This document shows, piece by piece, positions 34,120-47,171 of a stretch of 64,000 bases of DNA (positions are counted from its first letter, which is position 1; every line of letters starts with the position of its first letter). Location of the stretch: positions 12,799,001-12,863,000 of the forward strand of contig OX485807.1 of assembly GCA_950295325.1 (NCBI GenBank), in the 5' to 3' direction. This DNA comes from Polytrichum commune. Lineage: Eukaryota > Streptophyta > Polytrichopsida > Polytrichales > Polytrichaceae. Position numbers and translations under genes: made by a program. The notes beneath the pieces were generated by a model that saw only the letters and a list, made by a program, of their open reading frames with translations, ran no database searches and was not told the DNA's origin.

Positions 34120-36490
34120 TGCTAAGAGTATGTGGGTGTTATTAGGTTTGTTTTTCTTGTTATCCATCTTCTGTTGATCATACCTACATCTTCAAAGTTG
34201 TGTTGCATCAACAAATCTATGATGAAACATCAAACAAAAACCAGAGTGAAGATCGGATCTCCCATGGTTTAGTTATGGTTCTTGGAAGTGCATGTTTGTT
34301 GGTTTTTGGTGGATTGAACACACAGATTTATATGATGATTGAAATAACCTACATGTTTTTTTAATGAGTAGGAAAAAATTCACTTTGGATCTGAATAAGG
34401 TATTCACATGAGCTTTGAAAACTAGGAGGAAAATGACTATGGGCATGAGTTAAATTCATGTCCAATCATCATCTTACATTAATTCTACGTTTCATATCTT
34501 ACAAGAATAGGGTGTAGAGTAAAAAAAGTTTGTTTAAGACATGCTTATTTTAAGTACCTTACCTTAGGCACATGCACTAGTGAAACAGAAAGGGAGGAAG
34601 AGAAAATCTTCACTTCAATAATGAATAAGATATTCATACTAGCTCTGATAACTATGAAGAAGTTGGCTGTGAGCACGATTTGGATTCACTACTCACCTTG
34701 CATTTATTTTGTACAGAGCTAAAAAGTGTATGTTTGAGACTTGTTGCCCACCCTACATAAGTACATTAGCTCATTGCGAAGGTGAAAACATAGTGAATTA
34801 TCTCGTGTGAAATTATTTGATAGTGCAAAATTACCTCGCGCATCAGTGAACGAGCGAGTGGTAGGATGGATACACCCAGTTGCTACCACTATTATAAAGT
34901 GTTTGACCTTGCTAGTGAGAGTCATCGGTTGGCCTCACCACCACTAGGTGTGGGGGGCCTATCAGTGACGGAAAATAAGCCTAAACTCGGAGACATTTAG
35001 GATGCATTTACACAAGGGTCCATGACCCACATCACAAAGGCACTGTGAATGGGCCTTGTGTGGTTGTTGGCATTGTGCATCCAGGCTATCGATCCACCAA
35101 GGTTCATCCAAGATTCTAGCCACATGTAGCTCTGGGATGGAAGAAATAGATAAATTTCTAATGTGTCAATTGATGTTTGAGTTGTTTTTTTTTTACAAGT
35201 GACAACGCACTTGATATTTTTGAGCCTAAAAATGAAGCTTAAGCTTAACAAGGATCCAATCTAGTTCAGCAAAGTACCTAAAGGCCACAATACCCCTTGA
35301 CCATAAGATTAACAAAGGACATTCAATAGTTAAGTTGTGAAAAAAATTACAAACAAATTTGGGAAGGGGTGTCACAAAGTTGACACAAGCAATGGTGCCT
35401 ATTGAATATGGCATGCGAGTGACCGGACACTCCAATCTAAAGTCTTTTTTAGAGCAAGCTTTTCATTTGTATTAATTAACTTTATTATATATCAATATGT
35501 TTGCTTTGGCAGGTGCCTAATGTTTATTGTTGGGTTGTCGTGTTGTCATCATTGTATGGACTTCATAATGCATGGGCTAGAGGTCTGCACTTTACAGACC
35601 TCTTGGATGAATCCAACACCTCTACCATGGGGTTAGGATGGGGATCAATAAATATTGAGAACCAATAGTTGCATTAAATATTTCTATTAATGTGGACCAC
35701 AATAATTCTCTAAAACCCACATTATTTCTCATAATAAGGAAAAATGTGGACCATATTATTTTTCAACCCATGTCAAATTAATAGTTATAACTGGAATGGA
35801 CCGCATCAATTTTTTATTAAGTGGCAAGTCAATGCAGCCAATTGTTCAATTTTATGCAGGGCATTCTCTAGATTTATCCAGAGTGTTGTCAAAGAAAAAA
35901 TCTCATGGGAACCATCCACAATATTGTATGCTTCCAAAAAAAAATTAATTTACATGAAGAGCAGAGTTTTTTTATGGGGAGAAAATAGCAAGAAAGGTTG
36001 TCAACGAGTTTATATGAAGAGCTAAGATTTCTTACATGTGTTATTGCTGAAAAATTTCCTAATTTTTTTTCATGGATGCTTGATGATTTTTTAGGAGCTT
36101 GACTTTAATCTTTATTATCATCTCTCCTCCCCAAAATCCTATTGTCTACTGTCAATTGGATTGTAACATGCTTATTTGGAGTAGAAAGTTTTTGTGCGAA
36201 AAGAAAATCAACAAATTGAAGGAGGTTCTTTCTTCCCTAATGTGTGATTGTATTTCACAGAAAGATGGAACTATCATAAAGGATACAACTAAATTGCTCA
36301 GCACATGCATAATCTCGTTATCTCTTAAAAAAGTTAAACCCTCACATGTCAAGCCTTCACATCTTCTTCTCTTTTTTAATTTTTATATATAAATTTCATT
36401 TCCATTTTTTTTTCATATATAAATTCATCCACAATCATGTAAGGAGGGTATTGCAACATAAAGGAGAAATCAAATCAAATTAAAAAATTA
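34120..36490. other. Intergenic, no gene seen
   Basis: AT-rich, with only short frames. Nothing with recognisable protein or RNA features was found. Confidence 0.4.
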
Positions 36491-36506
36491 AAAAATTAAA
36501 AATTAA

Positions 36507-36508
36507 AG

Positions 36509-36539
<31 letters not shown>

Positions 36540-36540
36540 T
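36507..36540 (+). repeat. AAG trinucleotide microsatellite
   Basis: About eleven uninterrupted AAG units. Confidence 0.9.
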
Positions 36541-36934
36541 TGCTTGTTTGTTTGTTTGTTGGAGGGGAAATGAATTTTCAAAGAGAGGAGCTCCAAAAGG
36601 GGCCATGCCGGATGACATACCACATGACACTACTAACAAGCCAACCGCCTTAGAGGAACAACAACAAAGGCATAGCCTATGGACTATTCCAGTTACTTTC
36701 AGATTCTCCCCGTTGGTTGACAAATAATATGTGTGTTTGCAATTTTCATTTCGAAATTAGAACATTCTCTAATGTTCTCGTATTTTATTCATAAAAATCC
36801 AAGTTTTTTGACCAAAAGACAATCCTCAAAATTCTTCAACAAATTCCCCAAATTCTAAAGTAAATGCCAAAACCGTCATGATACTATAGTAATTTGTCAC
36901 TGGGGATTTGAAATTTTGTATAAAGCAATGAGCA

Positions 36935-37110
36935 GGTAGAACCGGCTGCTAGTTACAGATGAACCGGTTGAAGTTCAAGATTTCAAGAAAAATACCGATC
37001 ATTTTAGAGGAATCTGTGGACTATACCCCCAAATCAATGAAGAAAAACCGAAAGATGTCAACATGTAACTGGCTGGACTTGGAAACACTAGGATCTCAAC
37101 CGATTATGCC
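36935..37110 (+). repeat. Dispersed repeat R3, copy 3
   Basis: Shares CTAGTTACAGATGAACCGGT, TTCAAGATTTCAAGAAAAA and AACCGAAAGATGTCAACATG with the other copies. It sits just downstream of the amine oxidase gene. Confidence 0.7.
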
Positions 37111-37336
37111 CAAAAATCTACCCAGACACTGGTAGAAAGACATGCTCAGGGCAATCCAAAGACTGCGAGAAGTGAGAACTATTAAAGAGCTGAAAAGCAA
37201 GAAATGGTGAACAAGCTTTTATTTATGTTGCACAAAGTTAAGGCAACATGACTTTTCTAAATTTCTGTTAATTCAGTATAGAATTTCACAGCCAGCTCCC
37301 TGCATGTAACAGGGTTCCACCAGAGCTCATATTATT

Positions 37337-37715
37337 GATCCTTATAGTAATCTAGGTGGTGATACTTGATCATCCAGAAAACAGTTCATTGTAAACCATG
37401 ATATTTGATAGTTGTTGAAATACACAAGTGCAAATAAAAGGGTCATGACTTATCAACCCAATCTGCACACGGCTTCAATGGTAGGGCCGGATCTTCAAAT
37501 TCCAATTGCGCTCGACGAAGTTATCGATCCTTTTAGTAGTCTAGTTGGTGATACTTGATAATCCAGAACACAGTTTATTGTAAACCATGATATTTGATAG
37601 TTGTTGATAAACACAAGTGCAAATAAAAGGGTCATAACTTATCAACCCAATCTGCACTCAGCTTCATTGGTAGGGCCGGATCTTCAAGTCCGGATTGCGC
37701 TCAAAGAAGTTGGCT
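37337..37715. repeat. Tandem duplication at the 3' end of the amine oxidase gene
   Basis: Two adjacent units of about 180 bp, 37337-37515 and 37518-37710, are roughly 90 percent alike by eye. They share AACCATGATATTTGATAGTT, GTGCAAATAAAAGGGTCAT, ACTTATCAACCCAATCTGCA and GGTAGGGCCGGATCTTCAA. The duplicated part covers the last codons, the stop and the start of the 3' UTR. Confidence 0.85.
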
Positions 37716-40700
37716 GGCTTCAATTCGAAGCTCGCTTTTGATGCAGGCATTACAGGGAAATCTTCTTGACATGGCACGTGATGGAAACCCAATGTGTACC
37801 ACACTACGATGTCTGTATCCTCAATGTTCCGATTCCTGGATGATAACACGTAAAATATTCAAGAATATGGATTGATTTACACTACAGCCTATATAACATT
37901 TCTTCAGCCCAATGACCGGGAAGACCGACCGCTAGGTACAGATGAACCGGTTGAGTTTGAAACGTAACTGGTTAAAGTTCAAGACTTCAGGAAAACTACC
38001 CATCATTTTACAAGAATTTGAAGAACATATCTCAATTTAATAAAGAAACCCCGAAAGATGTCGGCATGTAAATGGTTGGACTTGGAAACACTAGGGTCTT
38101 AACCGATTATGCCAATAAATGTCACTGGGCATTGCTTCAGCCATTGTATTGGAACGGCCTCTTTATAGCTAACCTGTAGGGAATCCTACTTTTTTATATG
38201 CTAAAATACATCAATTTTGATTCTACTAGGTTTAGATCTTCATAGTGTAGATGGTACTTTTCTCCAATTTCAACTCAAATAGGACAACTTCCTTATTTGG
38301 AGGAGAAATTGGCTGGTTGGGAGGTAAATGGCAGGCTTATTCTATACACCAGAATGGAAAAGGATCAGGAGTTATTTTGTTAGGGAATTTTACACGTACA
38401 TGGCATTTTCATCCAATAATCCATACACATGTGTTAGTGTTGATAATATTGTGATTTATGATTGGCGTCGATTGTAGTCAGTCAACCATGCTCTACCAAA
38501 GTGGAGAAATATTATAGTATGGATAAGATCAATGCATAATCATCAAATGATGATACTCTTCCTGTGACGTTACATGAGTTTGATTCTATAAATATCAAAT
38601 ACCTTATGTAAGAGTTGGGCAAATACAACCAATTCATTATAACGTTATGTGATTGAATGAGATTTTGAAAGAAGAGACGTACTTGTTCGACCAAACTGGA
38701 AGACCATCATCGCCATGACTTTGACACACAAGGAAGCCAGCAGCATACTTCTCAGTCCGATTATACTTTGTAATCCATATCTGCATCAAGAAGAAGATTA
38801 ATTGTATGGTGATGCAAACCAACCAACCAAAAGAAGAATCAATCTCATTGTTATCAAACGTAAAATTAAACAGCTAATCACAATAATAATCTACAAGTTG
38901 CACTTAGAAGGCAACCTCTATGGTGGCACTATTACACCACAAGTTTCAATTACTCATGTGGTCCACTTTGATTGTAATTAAGAATTACGTGTCATGTCAC
39001 TCATCGGTCAGTGAACAACACAACAAACAAGGGAGTTTTGGAGTCTAGTTTGTCAAGATTATGATAATTACCTACATGGAAATTTCAATTATATTTCTCA
39101 TAATAATTCCCATAATACATGCAATAAGATGTACGGTAAGTATTAGATAATGGTTAGTGAAGACATTGGGCATGCACAACATTTAAGGATTTTCTAAACC
39201 ATTTGTTGGACCATATATATGACATTCTTAAAAAGATCATGTTGTGTTTGAACATTGTGTGGTTTACCCTAAGACAATTTGAGTGGAGGACCCAAGATCC
39301 CTAAATAGATTTCAAAGGGCCTCATTTTGAAATTCAACAACTCATATGATAGAATCAAATCTTGTCTATCTATTACCTCTTAGTTTATCTTTACACACTC
39401 ATCATGTGTCTTGGAACCAACACATAATGAGCTAATTACACACTAACTTGGTTCTAAATATCCTCACCAAATGTCCTATATTCGACACCTTAGCCAACTA
39501 GTCATAACAAAGGAATAGGAAGAGATTATCTTGTCTCTGAAACCATGGTTACCTTGTCATAATTAGATAGTTTGTGTTCCTTATTTTTGGTACTTGCCTC
39601 ATCCATGTAAAGGGTTTTAAATTTCCTTCGTGAAGATGAGCTACACCTAATTCCTATGCCTCCTCTCCCTCAATAGTTCACTGCATTGGGAACTTTGGAA
39701 ACCCTAAAACCTTATTTTTTGAATTTATTCTCTAGAACTGAGAGAGAGGACAGCCCCTCGGTATGACGGGCAACATACCTTAATTAGGACACTGATATGT
39801 GGGCAAAGAGACTCTAGAATTCATGCCAGCATTGGCAAAACATAAACATTATGCTTTTTCTTTTCTTCTCTTCTCTTTTTATAAGCCATACTTCCCGATT
39901 GAAATGATATAGTACCTGATTATCAACGAAGCCAGCTCGAATTTGAGGAAAGTCGGCCGGGTCCAAAAGAGACGCTGCGATCGCTCCGGGCACCACACGA
40001 TAGCTCACTGCATTTCCGAGCCGTGTTTTCTTGGTGGGGTTCGTCACGTAAAAATTCGATGGGTTGTTTAATTGGCCATTCAAATTCACACGGCCCTCCT
40101 CTTCGGTCTTTGCGACACGCCTCTCAATGCCCCACCGGCTCCTCCTTAGGGACTGCTCGGGGGGTATGAGGTGCCTCACAAACTTCCCTTCCACAAAGGA
40201 ATTGTCGAGGCCGTCCACGTCGAAGTCGAGGTAGAAGTTAAAGAAGTGGTCATGGAAGATCCCGACCGTGTTTTCTGATATGAGGTTTCCATACATCTTG
40301 TCGTGCTCCTCCGTGGTCATGTTTGCATTCACATATGTCATGTTCGATGCTGATACCTCCAAAGCTCCTGTTGCCTCCACCTATATATGATAGAATAATA
40401 GCCTCTCTTTTTAGCACGATTCATCAGTTCTTCAAATATTTCACATGTGTCAAACTTCTACTAATGAAAGGCATATCCATTGTCACCACCCCAATGCCCT
40501 CCAAGTCCTATTTCAAAGTGGCAAGTGAAGAAACTTGTGGAGTACACTAAGTTGAGAAGCCTTAAAATTTTGTAAAAGTGACACAGTCACCACAGCTACA
40601 ATATCAAATGTTACTTTGTATGTGTAATATTATACTTTTGGAATGTGTAAGAAGATAATGTGCATATATTGATCTTAACAAAGTAATTGTACAGAGCTCA

Positions 40701-42938
40701 ATATAAAATGTGGAATATTATGAAAATTTTGGTATTTAGCAATGAAACTGGTTAGACCGAGATAGATGAGCCTCTATAATTTTACATCAAAATAGTGTGT
40801 TCTCTCTTTGTATTGGCCCCTCTAAAACTTTCAGAGATGTTGGGGCAAGTGGTGGAGATTGTCTAACAAATATGATGCTAAAGCATAAACAAAAAGGGTT
40901 GCCCTGAATTGTGTATATTGTGTGCGTTAAATTCACAAGGTGAGGAATGTAATAAAAACCTAGCTAGCTCAGAAGTAACTTTAGAGTTCAGCTGTGAAGT
41001 ATAACACAGTACTGGGGAAAATAAAGTATGCACCTTGATGCAAATAGTTCCATCCAATTGAAACTCATAGTCGATGATGTAGTCATAATTCCCGGCCGAG
41101 GCGATCATTCGCACCACTAGGGTCATCTTCGGCCTCGACTCACGAATCTTCTTGCAAAAATTTATTCAAAGTCTCATAAAAAGGCATTGCATGAACCATT
41201 ATCCACAACAAAATTAGCCTGGTTATATCAATTTCAATTCCTCTCACACTTACCGTTTTTATGTCGTTTCCGCCGTGGACAGTAACATGCACATGATTGC
41301 AAAAGAAAATGTTTGGGGAAGAGAACAAGAACAATATAAAGGAACGTCGCTATCTATACATACTTTCAAAGTAAAGTGATCAAAACGCTACTCTAGATGC
41401 ATAACTTCGCTAACAATGTAGAGTACATGCAACTCAAACGTGTCTGTAACAAGAGTTGCAGTTCACAATGAAGGGGCTAGTTTCTACCATTTGTATCATC
41501 TCCCCTTCCCTCCTTGGCAGGTTAGCAATTATGAGTATAATCTAGTAATGCATAAGATTCATGCATGAATCTAGATTTGCTTAATAATTTGTTCGACATT
41601 GCACAACATCTTGGAGTTTATCAAGGTTTCAACAAAATGTTTTGCAAACCATGACAGAAACAAATAAAGTTGGGAATAGCTATCACGTACATGGGCAACT
41701 GGCAAGTCTTCCGTGTGATGCCATGCGATGTCCCCTGCATATTGCTCAAAAATGCAAATGAGGTTTTTGGTGACATAAGGGGACCCATCAGACCCCGCAA
41801 ATGTGGCATCCAGATATTTTGCGTGGCGGGGGCAGTCATTGAGCGGTTGTAGCGGGAGCGACAGAAATCCGACCCCATATTCTCCCGCATCAAAATACGT
41901 CCGCCAGTACCAATCTGTCTCGGGCGATTGGTAAGGCACAAAAATCTCCGACAGGAATGCTTGGTACAACACACTGCGGCCGTCCAATTTCACTTGAGAG
42001 ATCACATTTCCCGCTCGCCAATTTGGGCGAACATGGAACTCCCAACCGGCCCACTTCACGTTATGCCCGTCGAGGGTGAAGCTCGGGTGGTCGATCACCC
42101 CGGGATCGGGGAGCGACAGAAACGGTCCGTTTTGCTTCGAGTAGCGATAGTCGGTGCCTTCGCTCTTGGGAACCGTCCGTTTAAGCACGTCCAAGTATCT
42201 GATGACTTTCATCTCGGTCACGTCCACGACAATGGTGACCCCTTCAATGGGTCGCATGTAAATGTTGGCCGTGCCCTTGGTGTCCCAGCACGAGAGGTAC
42301 ACGAGAATCCTATTTTCTTCCGCGGCAACGTTGAACCAACCGGGGCTCGACGGGAGGCACAAAGTGTCATTCACATTAATCCCCCGCGCGGCCATCGAGT
42401 CACGGAATGGTTGGTATGTGGCTGGGATGGAAACGGTTTGATCCTCCGCAACCGCCGACAAAGGCGGGTAGCCAGTCCCCGGAATCACTTTGTTTTCGAG
42501 TATACTTCCCGAGCCCTGTAAATCGACCACAATTTTGTGCGGTTTTGTGTTGAAGGTCATGATCACCTCCGCGCGGCGGGTCGGGATTGGACTTCCCCAT
42601 TTCCACCCCAAAACCTCCTGCTTCTCGGGATCGTCAAGGTCCACGCTCACGAGTACTTGCCTCCATCCCCCAAGAAGAGAAGCCTTTCGCAACACAGATT
42701 GCACCAACAGGTACTCGGAAGACGTGAGAGGGTCCAATGGGTGTTGTGCAACCTGACTACTAGACAGCAACCTAGTTTTCTTCGGGCTGCTGGGCGAATC
42801 TGATAGAACTCCCAAGGACTCATCAACTCGTGATGACTCGCTGCTCCCATCGACGACGAATACTACCAAAACGAGTACGAGAACTAGGCACGCAATTGGT
42901 ATAAATTTTGCTGTTCGCAGCGTCCAAGGATGAGACAT
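37664..42938 (-). CDS. Copper-containing amine oxidase, 5 exons, 699 aa
   Basis: Exons: 42938-41691, 41150-41034 (the acceptor could lie one codon later), 40380-39916, 38780-38683 and 37835-37664; the frame is kept at every join. A signal peptide (hydrophobic residues 12-29) predicts secretion. The catalytic base is in YFDAGEYG (Asp350). The topaquinone cofactor forms from Tyr438 in [10 protein letters not shown]. Copper ligands are His498 and His500 (FHDHF) plus a histidine in [15 protein letters not shown] (661 or 662). The enzyme oxidises primary amines such as putrescine to aldehydes, giving ammonia and hydrogen peroxide; apoplastic forms act in wall stiffening and defence. Length and all key residues fit an active family member. 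The substrate cannot be read from the sequence. Confidence 0.95.
37912..38115 (+). repeat. Dispersed repeat R3, copy 4, in amine oxidase intron 4
   Basis: Lies between exons 4 and 5. Shares CTAGGTACAGATGAACCGGT, CAAGACTTCAGGAAAA and CTTGGAAACACTAGG with the 36935 copy. Confidence 0.65.
39307..39790 (+). repeat. Dispersed repeat R1, copy 2, in amine oxidase intron 3
   Basis: Lies between exons 3 and 4. Matches 4310-4800 in order, including ATCAAATCTTGTCTA, CACTCATCATGTGTCTTGGA and GTACTTGCCTC. It adds much of this intron's length. Confidence 0.65.
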
Positions 42939-43329
42939 CGTGAATCAATAAGAATTGCCTCTTCTAAAATATGAATTATTAAGAACCTGCGCAGATACGG
43001 GGCCACTAGTCATGTCACCATGTCTGCGTAGGTTGTGCTCTAGTGGCCAAGCCAACAACCAATTTTTGCTTAACATGTTTCTTTTCTATTGATTAGATAC
43101 GAGCTGCAGCACATTTTATCATTGCATGTAATTGAAGACGATGGCATTTTGATTTTAACCACCACGTCCAATAATAGACACTTGTCACCCTGCTATTGGT
43201 TGTGGTAGGCTAGCCGCCTAGTACAGCCCTTGGCATAGCCCCACACGTCCATTACATAATTCGTAGTCAAAGAGTGCATGAAAGTCGTCAGCAATATAAT
43301 ATCCCTGGCCTTCTCATGTATGTACCAGC

Positions 43330-43542
43330 CTAGTAAAAGCACATTGTCGTCATGACTGGTATTGAAAGATTCAAAACCAGGGAAATGGAATGTGTTGCTG
43401 TACCTGTCTCTCTTTTCAAGCTGTTGCAGGTGGAAAGCACCTGATCTGAAGGAGACGAGTACAGTCCTGAACGAAAGTCATATTTCTCAGGCCGGTTCAC
43501 CTCGATCGGTGCTGGAAAGCAGCAATGCGCATTTGAGCACAT
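43330..43542 (-). CDS. Unrecognised 70-aa frame, possible exon
   Basis: The first part (CCFPAPIEVNRPEKYDFRSG) has protein-like composition and ends near a CAG/GTGCTT donor-like site. No family is recognised and no partner exon found. Low confidence. Confidence 0.2.
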   Translation of the reverse strand: MCSNAHCCFPAPIEVNRPEKYDFRSGLYSSPSDQVLSTCNSLKRETGTATHSISLVLNLSIPVMTTMCFY

Positions 43543-43699
43543 GAGTCATCCTCATTCTTCACATTCTCTGAACATAAGAAAGTTACACTATAAGTAAAGT
43601 GTTGTCAAGGTACATAACACAGTTGAACCACAAAGACTGGCTGAATTAGTTGGGTATCCTAATTAGATCCAGGTAAGAACTGATAATTCAAGTGATTTA

Positions 43700-44370
43700 A
43701 GCCACTCTCTATGAAGCTCTCCGATTGACCCACTTCCAGCTTAAACCCCTGCTACCACATCTAAATACTTCATCCGACCCGAAGATGAGCTCCCTAGCTC
43801 GTGATCATCACAATGAAGATGAACTTTCACAACTTGCTACCTTCCCCACCTTTTGGAGCCTCTTCAAGCGACCAATATTTCAGAGTACGATATATGAAGC
43901 ATTGGAGGACCTGATTCTATGCCCCTGAAATCATATGGACACTTGATCAAATGAGGTGATGCCAAGGCTCAAGCAATTGGTACAGAATGGAGAACCAGTG
44001 CTGTACAACTGGATCGTTTCTATATGATCCAGTTTAGCACTGATGATTTAGATCTATTCTTTGCAACATAAAAGTCACCTGATGCCAGGATTCAAGCCTG
44101 CTGTGATACAGCCTAATATCTCTGTGTATGTATAGGCTCTCCATGGCCAACGATCCCACTTCTAGCTACCTAACCCTGCAATCACATCGCATACATCACT
44201 CTATATCACGCTGCTGCTTTACAACACATCACTCTTCACATGATGACCAAGTAACTGAAAGACACTGGGCACCGCATTCAAGCTCCCCTCACGTTAGTGA
44301 AGATGAATAATATCCTCCAAACACATACCATAATGAGGCTACCTTTCCCTACCTTTTCAGAGAAAAAATG
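43700..44370 (+). repeat. Diverged tandem duplication, about 410-bp units
   Basis: About 43705-43900 and 44135-44370 share GCTCTCC, GATCCCACTTCTAGCT or GACCCACTTCCAGCT, GATGA, and CTACCTTTCCCTACCTTTT or CTACCTTCCCCACCTTTT. A hairpin (ACTGGATC and GATCCAGT) lies at 44010-44035. A 67-codon frame in the first unit and a 60-codon frame in the second may be decayed coding sequence. Confidence 0.4.
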
Positions 44371-44865
44371 AGTCAGAGGAGGACCTTCCTCATGTTGTCT
44401 ACGTTTGCGATCAGATGCAGAATAATGTCCCAACAGAATTAAGACTCTGCTAGATTTGCATCCACACAGCACTATCATACATATTCCAGAGCCAGTAAAA
44501 ACACCAAAGACATTCCAATGGTAGCTTTCGTCTGAGGATACTCACAGGTGCCGAAGCCTGCTGGGGTTAGGAGACTCTGCACTTGAGGAGCTAGTCTTGC
44601 TCTCTAATGAATCCTTACCTTAGTACTAAAGATGACGATCCAAACCCATCTTCCGGAACTGTGGAATAGAGTTTATGCATTTGGCGTTTGTTGGCCTTCT
44701 GTCTCAAAAACAAACCAAAAACAAAACCGAAAAACTTTGGAATAGATCATGTGGTGGAGGCGCACAACTTTAAATGGCTCTGGATATTACAAGTTGAAGT
44801 CAGTAAGCACCAGGTGACTCTGGCAGGGTTGACCAACTTAACTTAGGACCATGCCTCCTAGTACA

Positions 44866-45055
44866 CTGTATTTAGTATTTAATGTCACTTATTCTCGACT
44901 TCAAACCTTTCTAACGAAAGTTGAATAGGTTGTTCGGACATTATAGAACATACATGATTTTGCTTGATAAAATTTCACAGTCTCCATAAGTACTTATAAC
45001 ATTGTGTAACTTTGAATAGTAAGTGACACTAAGTGCCATAAACAGTGTAGTCTAC
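44866..45055. mobile_element. Small MITE, family R7
   Basis: Ends are inverted: ACTGTATTTAGTATTTAATG then GTCACTTATTC on the left, and on the minus strand ACTGTTTATGGCACTTAGTG then TCACTTACTATTC on the right. The same ends occur at 51640-51856. No target duplication was fixed. Confidence 0.55.
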
Positions 45056-45059
45056 TCAG

Positions 45060-46810
45060 GGCAAACACACTTGAGTTGAGGGCCACTTCACAAATGAGCC
45101 AAGAGCCATGACTTTGTAATGGTGAGGACCCTTGACTCTCATCCAAAGGCCATACCATGGGTGTTGGGAAAGCCATTTTATGTAATCTTGGGCCCTTAAG
45201 CATAGTGTGAAGTGAGAATGAACCATGTTGCAGGACCATTGCATATTTTGTTGGCGGAAAAAGAGGGGAGGATTTGGTGTAATATAATATGTCTCAAACT
45301 TTATCAATTTAAGAGAATTACCTGGTGGTGTTTGTCTATCCTCGAATTTGTTATGGAATCTGCCCTGCAATCTATCCTAAAATTTGTCATGCTAGAAAAA
45401 TATATTAAAAATTTCATGGGCTCCCGGAATTTGTGTTAGGCTCGAAGAGGTCTGTTGCAAATTCCAGTAGACCATGCATCCTTATCCATAACATGCCATG
45501 TAGGACTCCATGTAGACTTTTCATCCACGAACTTTTTCTTTGGGCCTTTAGGCCTTCACCTCCTAGTGTGAAGTGGACTTTGACGGTCTCCGCCTTTTCG
45601 ACCAATAAGAGCTCTTACATTGCCATGGTTAGGGGCCTTCAGCCTTGTGTGTGAAGTGGCCCTAAATCAACTCAGCTCGAGATTGCAAGTATGGTGGGCC
45701 AAGGTATATAAGGTAGAGGGTGCTAAAACCAACACCTATAAATGCCTCCCTATTGCCAATACTCTACTACCTTGAAGCGTTCCCCATGGTGTAGGAGTGT
45801 TTGGGCCCACATAGTGACAGTTTTAGGTGTCATTAGTGGTGCCACCTCATAGCGGCCTCTACTACCTTCATGTAGGGTAGGTAACAGGCTCCACTCTATC
45901 TCGGGTTGGTTCAAGGTGGGATCGGGGTGGCTTGTCAATGCCTATTCTAGCCATTCTACTCACAACGCCAAGGAGGTAGGCCCACAAAGCACAAAACGGT
46001 CGGTTCCCGGGATGCAAGATGATGGTTTTGCAAGCAAACTGGGTGGGATGGAGGTAACCGTGTGGCTTTGCGTACCATTACTACTTGGGCTTAAATGTAA
46101 TTTGGGTCTAGTACCCAACTATGTTGTGTTGGTTTTAGGCAATGAACGTGGGGGTCCTCACCATATGCAAGGTTGCCATACATGAGACCTATGGATTGGT
46201 TTAAGAAAACTAGTAGTTCTAACTTTAAATATCCATCAAATATTCAAATGAGACTAAAAATATTTTTTCTTTCTTGATACCTATGTTTAGCCCAAAGGCT
46301 AATACGAATGTATATTTCATATATCAACCACATAGCCATATGTACGTGTAATAGCTTAAAGTGCTGGTTTACGCACCCTCTACCTTATCTAGATAAGAAT
46401 ATGGACCTATAAAGAGCATGGACGATCAACTCTCAAGGTTGATGGTCCCCTCCACACAGGTTGGATTGATTCATGCATTCTAAAGCCCGAACTTGATGTC
46501 GTTGTTGAAGAATTTTCCAAGTCCGACACCGGGTACGTACGAGTGTAACTCAAACATCAAGGCGGTGGTTTGAGTTGAACTTGAGAACCAGTCCAGTCCC
46601 CAAAAAGGGAGGACCTAAAGCTCCTGCACGTGTAAGGGTACATATATATTTTTCTTTAACCCTGGCCCACTGATTTTATAAGCTTGAGCTGAAGCTGTGC
46701 GTGTGGAGGACAACAACACTTAACCTTAAATGGCAACTCTGTACCCATGGCTGGAAGCACAGTACTTGCCCCTCTCCAGTTTCGTGTTTATTCATTGCAA
46801 CTGGATCATG
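45060..46810. other. Intergenic, no gene seen
   Basis: Includes stretches near 45077-45215 and 45630-45660 with AGTGTGAAGTG and GTGAAGTGGCCCT, similar to the ends of the MITE at 21940. These are probably decayed relatives. No gene recognised. Confidence 0.4.
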
Positions 46811-47171
46811 CTAGACTAAGGGCCAGTTTAGACCATTGACCAAAGTGTCATCCCAAGGGGTTGTAATTGCGATGATTGGCTGTTGAACTCATCCCGGGAC
46901 CACTTCGGTTTACACCAAGGAAAAAATGGCAAAGTGGTCATGGAAGTCGAGGTCCCTAAAAGACATATTGTAAGGCCTAATTAATATACTGACATGCCCC
47001 AATAGGTTTTGCGGTGAGAGAGGCAAGAGAGGTGGTCTGATAGGAAAAGGCAAGGGCCCATGGGTGAGAAATGCCATTGTAATAACTTTTTTCATGAATT
47101 TTACTTTTGGGGGCTTTGTAGACAACTCTTCCCACAAGGTAAGGCTCACAAGGCGCATTTTTCAGCATCTA

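Noticed and set aside
36496-36723. 75-codon frame ending in a phenylalanine run
   Set aside because: The run comes from the AAG microsatellite read on the other strand.
41928-42521. 197-codon plus-strand frame
   Set aside because: It lies opposite the first exon of the amine oxidase and is a shadow of that coding sequence.
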